A stretch of 64,000 nt of DNA from Nitrospira sp. ND1. GTDB taxonomy: Bacteria > Nitrospirota > Nitrospiria > Nitrospirales > Nitrospiraceae. This document shows positions 54,448-62,100 of the stretch, in pieces. The first letter of the stretch is position 1; each line of letters begins with the position of its first letter. Location of the stretch: the NCBI RefSeq assembly GCF_900170025.1, contig NZ_FWEX01000005.1, positions 419,073 to 483,072 on the forward strand, read 5' to 3'. The position numbers were made by a program, and so were the translations under genes. Under the pieces are notes generated by a model, which saw only the letters and a list, made by a program, of their open reading frames with translations, was not told the origin of the DNA and made no database searches.

Positions 54448-54825
54448 ATGCCAATTTTCGGAACCGACACCAGCGACCAGGCCGGCAAATTTTCCTGCGC
54501 GTCAGCGGCGCAACGCACCCTGAAAGATCTGCGCACCAAACGCAAGGGGCAACCCGTGTTTGTCGTCGGACACCGTTTGGAACGGAAAGGCAAGGAAGCC
54601 ACCTTTGAAGTCTTTAATGACCGCCTGGCCATCATTCGCTTCGATGACGACGCGAAATTAGGTTACGACCCGCTTGAACTGCTGCTGCCGACCGAGATCG
54701 ACGAGCAGGGGGTGGCGTATTTCGAAATTCGCACCTGCCGGCAGTGCGAGCAATTCTTCCCGCTTACGGCCGACGAATGCGACGCCGACGAAGAACCGAC
54801 CGTCTGTCCCGACTGCGCATCGTAA
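54448..54825 (+). CDS. Hypothetical protein with C-terminal zinc ribbon
   Basis: A 125-residue soluble protein. The N-terminal part is rich in beta-type segments (GQPVFVVGHRLERKG, LAIIRFDDD). The C-terminus has two CxxC pairs, CRQC near residue 97 and CPDC near residue 121, likely forming a zinc ribbon. I do not recognise the family. It is convergent with the exported-protein gene across a palindromic element. Confidence 0.6.
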   Translation: MPIFGTDTSDQAGKFSCASAAQRTLKDLRTKRKGQPVFVVGHRLERKGKEATFEVFNDRLAIIRFDDDAKLGYDPLELLLPTEIDEQGVAYFEIRTCRQCEQFFPLTADECDADEEPTVCPDCAS

Positions 54826-54837
54826 CTGCCAACTCCC

Positions 54838-54958
54838 AGGATGCGCAAAAAGTCCGTCCAGCAAGGCCGCAGCGAGTGAAGCGTCGAATCGTACCCGTGC
54901 AGTACGGTGAGGCGCTGAACGATGCGAGAACGCCACTGGCGGATTTTTTCCGCATCCT
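54838..54958. repeat. 121-bp palindromic intergenic element
   Basis: The ends AGGATGCGCAAAAAGTCCG and CGGATTTTTTCCGCATCCT are near-perfect inverted repeats, with nested CCAG/CTGG and CGTAC/GTACG pairs. It occupies the gap between two convergent genes. The long stem with runs of A/T could terminate transcription in both directions. Confidence 0.65.
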
Positions 54959-54960
54959 AA

Positions 54961-55350
54961 CTAGTCTGCCAACGGCGCAATTTCCACCGCCTTCTTAATC
55001 AAGCAATCCCCGGCATATCCCTGCAGCGCCATCGGCAGCATACTGGCATCGAGAACCCGTGCCGCGCTGACCTTGAATCCGTCTTCTATCTTCATTCCTT
55101 CGAGCTTAAGCGCATGACAGACTTCCAGGGTGCGCCAGACCGGATTCCCGAGGATCGTTTCTCCCGGCAGGAGCTTCAAGTCGGAGACGGCACCGTCGAG
55201 CAGCGCCTTGGCCGACACGCGCGACCTGTCTTTCGGCACATCGCTGACGACGGCAAACACGACCGTGTCGTCATCGGCCCAGACCGGGACGAACAGACTC
55301 AGTGTCACCCATATCACGATTCCCCACACCCGCAAGCGGAACCAGCTCAT
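54961..55350 (-). CDS. Hypothetical exported protein
   Basis: A 129-residue protein with a signal peptide (VWGIVIWVTLSLFVPVWA) and a soluble remainder with segments VVFAVVSDVPKD and ILGNPVWRTLEVCHAL. Two Cys residues could form a disulphide. There is no recognised domain. It follows the small membrane protein gene by 3 nt, so they are probably co-transcribed. Confidence 0.55.
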   Translation of the reverse strand: MSWFRLRVWGIVIWVTLSLFVPVWADDDTVVFAVVSDVPKDRSRVSAKALLDGAVSDLKLLPGETILGNPVWRTLEVCHALKLEGMKIEDGFKVSAARVLDASMLPMALQGYAGDCLIKKAVEIAPLAD

Positions 55351-55353
55351 GCC

Positions 55354-55590
55354 TCACCTCGTGGTTGCGTACGGAGACTGATTAGAAGGGATCCGGCGAT
55401 CCGCGGACGGGGCTTCGGCGGGCGCGACCGGGATGGATCCGGCGCCGGGCCCGCCATGACTCAAGGTACTGCGCCCGATGCGTGGTTCAACGGAAGAGGC
55501 TGCCGGTCGCTCATCGCGCCCGAGCATGAACAAGGCCACACCCAACACCAGAAGCCCGAGCAGCACAAGGATCCGTGTCACACCGGTCAC
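55354..55590 (-). CDS. Small membrane-anchored hypothetical protein
   Basis: A 78-residue protein with one N-terminal helix (ILVLLGLLVLGVALFML) and a hydrophilic, proline- and serine-rich tail. The start is GTG. It has no recognised family. The stop is directly before the start of the exported-protein gene. Confidence 0.45.
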   Translation of the reverse strand: MTGVTRILVLLGLLVLGVALFMLGRDERPAASSVEPRIGRSTLSHGGPGAGSIPVAPAEAPSADRRIPSNQSPYATTR

Positions 55591-55814
55591 TCAATGCCTC
55601 ATAGAAAGTCACACGTCGTTCGAGTGAGTATGCCAAGCGGGCCGCACCAATTCAAGGTGAGAGCTGAGTCGGCACCGCGGATCATGGTAAGCTCAGCCAG
55701 GCACGTGTGTGGACAGTGGCGTCGAAGCAGCGGCACGCGGGCGGGCATCTCCAGGCGCCGGATGCATACGTGGTGGGTCATCATTCGTGTTGTTGAAGAG
55801 AGGAGAGGAAGACT

Positions 55815-56948
55815 ATGCCGCATGACTTCATGCCGGGGCTTGCCGGTGTTCCTGCCGCAAAATCAGCGATCAGCGATGTCGATGGAACGCGAGGCGTGCT
55901 TGAATATCGGGGCATCCGCGTCGAGGAACTCTGCCAGCACTCGTCGTTTCTCGAAACGAGTTATCTGCTGTTGTTCGGTCGACTGCCGACCGCACCGGAG
56001 CTCGCGCAGTGGGTAGATGACGTCACGCACCACCGACGTATCAAATTTCGCATCGTCGATCTGTTGAAGGTGATGCCCGAGCATGGGCATCCCATGGATG
56101 CGTTGCAGGCGGCCGTCGCGGCACTCGGGATGTTCTACCCCGGCCGCAATGTGAAGGACGTCGCCAACAACTACTGGTCGGCCGTGCGCCTGATCGCCAA
56201 ACTGCCGACGATCGTAGCGGCCTGGGCGCGCCTGAGACGCGGAGACGAGTACATCCCCCCGCGAGACGATTTGCCGTTTTCCGATAACTTTCTCTATATG
56301 CTGACCGAAACCGTTCCACATCCGTTGTGGAGCGAAGTGTTCGACGACTGCCTGATTCTGCACGCCGAACACACCATGAATGCCTCGACCTTTGCCGGCA
56401 TGGTGACGGCCTCCACTCTGGCCGACCCGTACACCGTCGTCGCCTCCTCGATCGGCGCGCTGAAGGGCCCGTTGCACGGCGGCGCAAACGAAGAGGTCGT
56501 CATGATGCTGAGGGAAATCGGCAGCCCGGCACAGGCCCGTGCGACGGTGGAAGCCAGACTGCAAGGGAAACACAAACTCATGGGGTTCGGGCACCGGGTC
56601 TACAAGGTGAAGGATCCGCGCGCGACCGTGCTGCAGGACCTCTGCATGCGTCTCTTCAACGTCTGCGGAACGTCTCCGCTGTATGAAGTGGCGGTGGCGG
56701 TGGAGCAACTCGCGGGCGAACGATTGACGGATAAGGGGATATACCCGAACGTCGACTTTTACTCCGGCATCATCTACGACAAAATGGGCATCGAGGTGGA
56801 TCTCTTTACGCCGCTGTTCGCCATGGCGCGAGTGAGCGGATGGCTGGCGCATTGGCTGGAGCAACTGCGGGAGAACAAACTCTATCGGCCGGACCAGATC
56901 TACTCCGGCGAACATGACCGGCACTACGTGCCGATCGACAAGCGGTAG
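55815..56948 (+). CDS. gltA: Citrate synthase
   Basis: A 377-residue citrate synthase of the short (type I) length with GAGAGGA before the ATG. The catalytic residues are visible: His in HAEHTMNAS near residue 182, His in MGFGHRVYK near residue 257 and Asp in NVDFYSG near residue 315. It condenses acetyl-CoA and oxaloacetate to citrate. Transcribed on its own as far as can be seen. Confidence 0.93.
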   Translation: MPHDFMPGLAGVPAAKSAISDVDGTRGVLEYRGIRVEELCQHSSFLETSYLLLFGRLPTAPELAQWVDDVTHHRRIKFRIVDLLKVMPEHGHPMDALQAAVAALGMFYPGRNVKDVANNYWSAVRLIAKLPTIVAAWARLRRGDEYIPPRDDLPFSDNFLYMLTETVPHPLWSEVFDDCLILHAEHTMNASTFAGMVTASTLADPYTVVASSIGALKGPLHGGANEEVVMMLREIGSPAQARATVEARLQGKHKLMGFGHRVYKVKDPRATVLQDLCMRLFNVCGTSPLYEVAVAVEQLAGERLTDKGIYPNVDFYSGIIYDKMGIEVDLFTPLFAMARVSGWLAHWLEQLRENKLYRPDQIYSGEHDRHYVPIDKR

Positions 56949-56959
56949 CGGAGTGACGG

Positions 56960-57049
56960 TTACTCCGTGCGACCGATGAACCACCACAAGACAATCGATG
57001 TCACAAACATGATACCGCCGAGCAGCGCGTAAGACATGTATTCCAGCAT
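56960..57049 (-). CDS. 29-residue single-span membrane peptide
   Basis: A short frame whose second ATG (57049) is 8 nt behind AGGGAGG. The peptide begins MLEYMSYALLGGIMFV, spans the membrane once and ends with FIGRTE. It resembles small subunits of membrane complexes in size only; no family is recognised. A start at 57055 is also possible. Confidence 0.5.
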   Translation of the reverse strand: MLEYMSYALLGGIMFVTSIVLWWFIGRTE

Positions 57050-57237
57050 GGTCATCGCCTCCCTGTGTGAAGAGGGCTACTAAATAATGCCGGAGGTCTC
57101 AATGTCAAGACCCCGTCACCGACTTTAACTCTTCCGGCCCAGGGCTTGACTTCGGCTTCGTGAAGATTACCTCCTTTCTAGTACGTAGGATGTTCCAAGT
57201 GAACAGCGTCAACACATCCACACAAGGAGGTTCCACC

Positions 57238-57693
57238 ATGGCGATTGTACGATGGGATCCGTTCAGGGAATTGGAGGAGATGTCCGACCGGTTGAACCGG
57301 ATGATTGCGCGACCCTCAACCGGCACGGCTACCGGACAGGGGAAGGAAGTCATGACCGTTGCCGACTGGACTCCGACCGTCGACATCAGCGAAACCGAAA
57401 GCGAGTATGCCATTAAGGCTGAGCTTCCCGAGGTCAAGAAAGAAGATGTGAAGGTCACGGTCGAAGATGCGGTCCTCACCATTCAGGGTGAACGGAAACA
57501 GGAAAAGGAAGAAAAGGGCAAGAAGTACCATCGTATCGAACGGTCGTACGGTCGGTTTGTCCGGAGCTTCACACTTCCCGATTCGGTCGACGAGAGCAAG
57601 GTGAGGGCAGAGTATGCGGATGGTGTTCTGCATCTGCATCTCCCGAAATCTGAAAAGGCGAAACCGAAACAGATCGACGTCAAGATCTCCTAA
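57238..57693 (+). CDS. Small heat-shock protein (Hsp20 family)
   Basis: A 151-residue alpha-crystallin-type chaperone. The start is at MAIVRWDPF behind AAGGAGG. The core runs from about residue 45 (WTPTVDISETESEYAIKAELP) to the GVLHLHLPK motif near residue 131; the C-terminus has a short anchoring tail (KPKQIDVKIS). It holds unfolding proteins in a refoldable state. A strong terminator follows. Confidence 0.93.
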   Translation: MAIVRWDPFRELEEMSDRLNRMIARPSTGTATGQGKEVMTVADWTPTVDISETESEYAIKAELPEVKKEDVKVTVEDAVLTIQGERKQEKEEKGKKYHRIERSYGRFVRSFTLPDSVDESKVRAEYADGVLHLHLPKSEKAKPKQIDVKIS

Positions 57694-57716
57694 CGAGATC
57701 AGGTGCCATGAGAAGG

Positions 57717-57747
57717 AAGGCCCGCCCCCGGCGGGCCTTTTCTTTTT
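57717..57747 (+). terminator. Rho-independent terminator after hsp20
   Basis: GGCCCGCC and GGCGGGCC form an 8-bp perfect stem around CCC, followed by TTTTCTTTTTC. Confidence 0.92.
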
Positions 57748-57924
57748 CACCATCCCGCCTGCCATCGCATCACCGTCTCACCGTCGGCCCCGGCCGCTTG
57801 GTTCACGGACGGGTGAGCGCTCGTTCCACTCCCCGGGGCTTCCATGCTTGTGCTTCCGCACGGGGACCGTTTAAGATGCGCGGCTCCAGCACGTCAACCG
57901 CCAGCTATTCGAGGAGACCCGACG

Positions 57925-59379
57925 ATGAAGAAAGCTTCGCGCACAACCGGCACCGCCGCATCCATGACCACTTCCACGCGCATGGAGCGCGACACGATGG
58001 GAGAACTGCCGGTTCCCTCCAATGCCTATTACGGGGTCCAGACCGCCCGCGCGATCGAGAACTTCCCGATCAGTTCGCTTCGTATTCCCCGCGCCATGAT
58101 CCGGGCCATGGGACTCATCAAACGCGCCGCCGCTTCGGTAAACCATTCGTTGAAACTGCTCGACAAGAAGCCGGCGGACGCCATCGTTCGCGCCGCCACC
58201 GAAGTGGTGGAGGGACGTCTGGATGCCGAATTCCCGGTCGACATCTTCCAAACCGGCTCCGGCACCTCGACCAACATGAATACCAACGAAGTCATTTCGA
58301 ACCGGGCCACGGAACTGCTCGGCGGCGCCAGGGGCAGCAAACTGGTGCACCCGAACGACCATGTGAACCTGGGCCAATCCAGTAACGACGTGGTTCCGAC
58401 CGCCATCCACATTGCGGCCTCGGAAACGATTCAACGCCAACTGATTCCCGCACTGACGCAACTCCACAAGGCGCTCAACGGCAAAGCTCGCGAGTTCGAC
58501 AAGATCGTCAAGATCGGCCGCACCCATTTGCAGGACGCGACGCCGGTCCGGTTGGGACAGGAATTCGGCGGCTACGCCAGACAAATTGAACTGGGCATCG
58601 CACGGATGAAGCGAGCGCAGGCGGCGCTCAGCGAAGTGGCTCTAGGAGGGACCGCCGTCGGCACCGGACTCAATTGCCATCCGAAATTCGCCGGCAAGGT
58701 CATGGCCATCATTTCGAAGGAAACCGGATGCGCTTTTAAGGAAGCCGTCAATCACTTCGAAGGACAGTCCGCCCAGGATTCGTTGGTCGAAGCCAGCGGG
58801 GACTTGCGCACCCTGGCGGTCAGCCTCATGAAGATCGCCAACGATATTCGCTGGCTCGGGTCAGGTCCTCGCTGCGGACTCGGCGAGATCAATCTTCCGG
58901 AAACCCAGCCGGGCTCATCCATCATGCCGGGCAAAGTCAATCCGGTCATTGCGGAATCCGTCACCATGGTCTGCGCTCAGGTGATCGGCAATGACGTCAC
59001 GATCACCGTCGGCGGCCAGGCGGCCAATTTCGAATTAATCGTCATGCTGCCGGTGATGGCTTACAACCTGCTGCAGTCCATCGAGCTGCTGGCGACGGCC
59101 TCCACGAACTTTGCAGTGAAATGCATTGATGGGATCAAGGCCAACGAGGAACGCTGCAAGAGTCTCATCGAAGAAAGTCTCGCCATGTGCACCGCGCTCG
59201 CGCCGGTGATCGGCTACGAGGCGGCCGCAAAACTCGCCAAGGATGCCTATAAGTCCGGCAAGACCGTCCGGGAAGTGGCTCGCGAACAGAACGTGTTGCC
59301 GGAAAAGCGACTCACGCAACTCCTCGATCCCTGGCGTATGACCCAAGCCGGCGGACCGGTCGGGAGTGCAGGCGGGTAG
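57925..59379 (+). CDS. fumC: Class II fumarase (aspartase/fumarase superfamily)
   Basis: A 484-residue enzyme. The start is at MKKASRTTG behind CGAGGAGA; an upstream in-frame ATG lacks a site. Family motifs are TGSGTSTNMN near residue 114, NLGQSSNDVVPTA near residue 150 and the signature GSSIMPGKVNPVIAES near residue 332. The signature is a mix: MPG fits fumarase, while VNPVI is more like aspartase. Fumarase is the likelier function given the whole sequence (THLQDATPVRLGQEF) and the nearby citrate synthase and malic enzyme. Confidence 0.85.
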   Translation: MKKASRTTGTAASMTTSTRMERDTMGELPVPSNAYYGVQTARAIENFPISSLRIPRAMIRAMGLIKRAAASVNHSLKLLDKKPADAIVRAATEVVEGRLDAEFPVDIFQTGSGTSTNMNTNEVISNRATELLGGARGSKLVHPNDHVNLGQSSNDVVPTAIHIAASETIQRQLIPALTQLHKALNGKAREFDKIVKIGRTHLQDATPVRLGQEFGGYARQIELGIARMKRAQAALSEVALGGTAVGTGLNCHPKFAGKVMAIISKETGCAFKEAVNHFEGQSAQDSLVEASGDLRTLAVSLMKIANDIRWLGSGPRCGLGEINLPETQPGSSIMPGKVNPVIAESVTMVCAQVIGNDVTITVGGQAANFELIVMLPVMAYNLLQSIELLATASTNFAVKCIDGIKANEERCKSLIEESLAMCTALAPVIGYEAAAKLAKDAYKSGKTVREVAREQNVLPEKRLTQLLDPWRMTQAGGPVGSAGG

Positions 59380-59561
59380 ACGACCGCCAGACCGGCTCAC
59401 CGGGCGTGATAATCCGACCACACCGGGGTTCACCGGGACGGTCGGCGATTTTGACAGCCCAAGGAACCCTGTGCTAACGTGCGCAAAATTTTTAAACTTT
59501 CGACCGTTCGACGGTCTTCGTCATTAATGATTCACTTTCGATATAGATTGAAGGGTAGATA

Positions 59562-60932
59562 ATGAGCGCAACCGGTTCTGAGACAAGCGGACATGTCGTC
59601 ATCGTCGTGGGCGCAGGCCCGGCTGGAATGGCCCTGGCCAAGAAGATGGCGGATGCGGGCCACGAGGTCATCATTCTCAATCGCGACATTAAGTTCGGCG
59701 GGTTGGCGGAGTACGGAATCTTCCCCAGCAAGCTCAAACTGCGTGGTGGGTTGAAGAAGCAATATTGGGACATGCTCGAGCAGCCCAATGTCCACTACTT
59801 CGGCAACGTCTCAGTCGGGCAGGGTAAGGACCTCACGGTTGAAGATTTGCGCGGATTGGGTGCCAGCGCCGTCGCCTTCTCCATCGGCGCGCAAGGGACA
59901 AAAGCCATCGGGGTTGAAGGGGATTCCGCCAAGGGCGTGTTCCATGCCAAGGACGTAGTGTACCACTTCAATCGCCTGCCGGGTTTCGGCGACCGTCCGT
60001 TCGACATGGGAAAACATGTCGCCATCATCGGCGTCGGCGACGTGATGGTCGACATCGCCCACTGGTTGATCAAGTATAAGAAGGTGGAGCGTGTCACCGC
60101 CATCGCCCGCCGCGGGCCGGTTGAGCGCAAATACAACCCGAAAGAAATCCGGGCCGTCTGCTCCAACATGGATCAGGAAGGCATCGCCACGGAATTTGCC
60201 CGCATCAAGGACCGGCTGGCTGCAGTCGGTCAGAATGCCGACGAAGTGCTGGCGAGTATGACCGCCGAATTTACGAAGTGTGAACCCACAGGCAGCCCCT
60301 CCAAGATGGGCTTTCGTTTTCTGGCCTCCCCGAAGCGCGTACTGGTCGACGCCAACAATCGCGTCCGCGCACTTGAGATGGAAGAAAATAAGCTGGAGCC
60401 GAAAGGTGAAGACACCGCCGCGGTCGGACTCAAACAATTGTATGAGTTCCCCGTCGATAGCGTCGTGTTTGCCGTGGGAGACCGGGTTGATGAAACCGTG
60501 GGGCTCCCCTATAAGAACGGCGTCTACGTCACCAACCCGAACAAGACCGGAAACGATCCGGACGATTCCCTCTTTCAAGCGTATGACGAGAAATCAGGAC
60601 AGATCGTTGATGGCGTTTTTCTCGCCGGTTGGGCCCGCAAAGCCAGCGAAGGTCTGGTGGGGATCGCCAAGCGGGACGGGGACTGGTGCGCGGAAGTGAT
60701 CTCCCGCTACTTGACGACTCAAGCGACGCGCTCACGAGGAACGATGGATGGAGTGATCGCGAAACTTCACACCATCCTCAAGGATCGAAAGAGTCGGCCG
60801 GTGGATCTGGAAGGACTCAAAGTGTTGGATACGGTGGAAAAAGCTCATGCGGCCTCTCCCGAGGCCATCGGAGAGTTTAAGTTCGCATCGAACGCCGACA
60901 TGCTGGCCCATATCGAACGGGGGCGCGGCTAG
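59562..60932 (+). CDS. FAD-dependent ferredoxin-NADP reductase-like oxidoreductase
   Basis: A 456-residue flavoprotein of the adrenodoxin reductase/FprA type. FAD binds at VVGAGPAGMALAKKM near residue 16 and NAD(P)H at IIGVGDVMVDIA near residue 155. ARRGPVERKYNPKE near residue 188 fits NADPH-binding basic residues of the family. It probably moves electrons between ferredoxin and NAD(P)H. The physiological partner is not encoded nearby. Upstream, GACCGT and ACGGTC form a small inverted repeat near 59505. Confidence 0.82.
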   Translation: MSATGSETSGHVVIVVGAGPAGMALAKKMADAGHEVIILNRDIKFGGLAEYGIFPSKLKLRGGLKKQYWDMLEQPNVHYFGNVSVGQGKDLTVEDLRGLGASAVAFSIGAQGTKAIGVEGDSAKGVFHAKDVVYHFNRLPGFGDRPFDMGKHVAIIGVGDVMVDIAHWLIKYKKVERVTAIARRGPVERKYNPKEIRAVCSNMDQEGIATEFARIKDRLAAVGQNADEVLASMTAEFTKCEPTGSPSKMGFRFLASPKRVLVDANNRVRALEMEENKLEPKGEDTAAVGLKQLYEFPVDSVVFAVGDRVDETVGLPYKNGVYVTNPNKTGNDPDDSLFQAYDEKSGQIVDGVFLAGWARKASEGLVGIAKRDGDWCAEVISRYLTTQATRSRGTMDGVIAKLHTILKDRKSRPVDLEGLKVLDTVEKAHAASPEAIGEFKFASNADMLAHIERGRG

Positions 60933-60941
60933 CCGCGCCCC
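60920..60941. terminator. 22-bp perfect palindrome between convergent genes
   Basis: A perfect palindrome, GGGGCGCGGCT and its complement, sits between the flavoprotein and NAD kinase genes. The TAG stop of the flavoprotein lies at its centre. It is a likely bidirectional terminator, although no clear T-run follows. Confidence 0.6.
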
Positions 60942-60953
60942 ACTCAGCCTCGT

Positions 60954-61814
60954 TTACCCGTCGCCCCATTTCAGCTTCTCTCGCAACACCTCATAATAAC
61001 TACTCTCAGGGAAACGGATCAGTCTGGTCATGTGCTCGGAGGCCCGGATCTCCACCGTGTCGCCCTGGGTCAATGCCACCCCGACCTGGCCGTCGAGCGT
61101 CGCCATCGCTCCATCATCTTTACTGGTCAGGACCACTTCAATTTCTGCGCTGGCAGGCACGATCAGCGGTCGATGTGTCAGCGTGTGCGGGCAGATCGGC
61201 GTCAGAATCAATGACGGGACCGCCGGATTGATGATAGGACCGCCGGCTGAAAGCGAGTACGCAGTCGATCCGGTCGGGGTGCTGATGATCAGCCCGTCCC
61301 CGCGCAGGTTCGTCACAAACTGCCCCTGAATTGCGATCTTGAGTTCAATCATCCGGGCAAGCGTGCCCTTACTGATGACGACATCGTTTAAGACCACGCC
61401 GCGGGCGACCGTTTCGCCGTGCCGATGAACATGCGTCTTCAGCATCAGTCGCTCGTCGAGCACGAAATCGTTCGCGAACATCCGCTCGAGCGACGGATAC
61501 AAATTGTCCAAGACGACTTCGGTCAAGAATCCCAGACCGCCCATATTCACACCGAGAATCGGAATGCCGCGCTCGCCGGCCAATCGCGCCGCATTGAGCA
61601 TCGTGCCGTCGCCTCCCAACACGAGCAAAACATCGGCCTTGCTGGCGAGATGCGTTTTTTGAAACCCGCCTTGTTCGCCAAGCAGCGTCGTCGCGGTCGT
61701 ATCCAGGAGGACGTCGATGTTCCGGGAACGAAGCCACGAGACCACGGCTTGCACCGTGCTTTTCACTTCCGGAAATTTTGGTTTCGTCAGGATGCCGATG
61801 CTCTTACTTTTCAT
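60954..61814 (-). CDS. nadK: NAD kinase
   Basis: A 286-residue protein of usual length. The phosphate-donor motif GGDGTMLNAARL is near residue 68, and the NAD-site segment GSTAYSLSAGGP is near residue 181. It makes NADP from NAD and ATP or polyphosphate. It is convergent with the flavoprotein gene and divergent from clpC. Confidence 0.95.
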   Translation of the reverse strand: MKSKSIGILTKPKFPEVKSTVQAVVSWLRSRNIDVLLDTTATTLLGEQGGFQKTHLASKADVLLVLGGDGTMLNAARLAGERGIPILGVNMGGLGFLTEVVLDNLYPSLERMFANDFVLDERLMLKTHVHRHGETVARGVVLNDVVISKGTLARMIELKIAIQGQFVTNLRGDGLIISTPTGSTAYSLSAGGPIINPAVPSLILTPICPHTLTHRPLIVPASAEIEVVLTSKDDGAMATLDGQVGVALTQGDTVEIRASEHMTRLIRFPESSYYEVLREKLKWGDG

Positions 61815-61982
61815 ACATGAGACCGCGTCGCGAGGAGATGAGAAGCCAATTGAAAGGTGCGGGATTGTATCGAGATGATTCTTTTACTGTCAAACGAGCG
61901 CGCAGCAAGAATGAGATTTCCTCCGCCGCGCGCGCCGCTGTTTCAACAGGCGCCGCGCGGCTCTCGCGTTTCGCTCAATACC

Positions 61983-62011
61983 TTGACACCCCATATTGCG
62001 CTAGTTAGAAT
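61983..62011 (+). promoter_or_regulatory. Sigma-70-type promoter upstream of clpC
   Basis: TTGACA at 61983 and TAGAAT at 62006 are separated by 17 bp, close to the consensus. It lies about 90 bp before the clpC start and points toward it. No CIRCE or CtsR-type operator was recognised. Confidence 0.65.
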
Positions 62012-62100
62012 CACATCATCAGTATTTTCGAGCCTTTGACCTGCATTGAATCACTCAGCTAAGGCTTCTCTTACAGACCCCATCACCATAAGGAGGCGGG

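Noticed and set aside
55863-56987. A 374-codon minus-strand frame opposite citrate synthase
   Set aside because: Citrate synthase on the + strand has all catalytic residues; the antisense frame has none and no ribosome site.
57060-57237. Heat-shock (sigma-32) promoter before hsp20
   Set aside because: There is a CTTGACTT near 57145 but no matching -10 element at the right distance; not enough to call.
61815-62100. CIRCE or CtsR operator before clpC
   Set aside because: No TTAGCACTC inverted repeat or CtsR heptad repeat is present; only a sigma-70-type promoter is supported.
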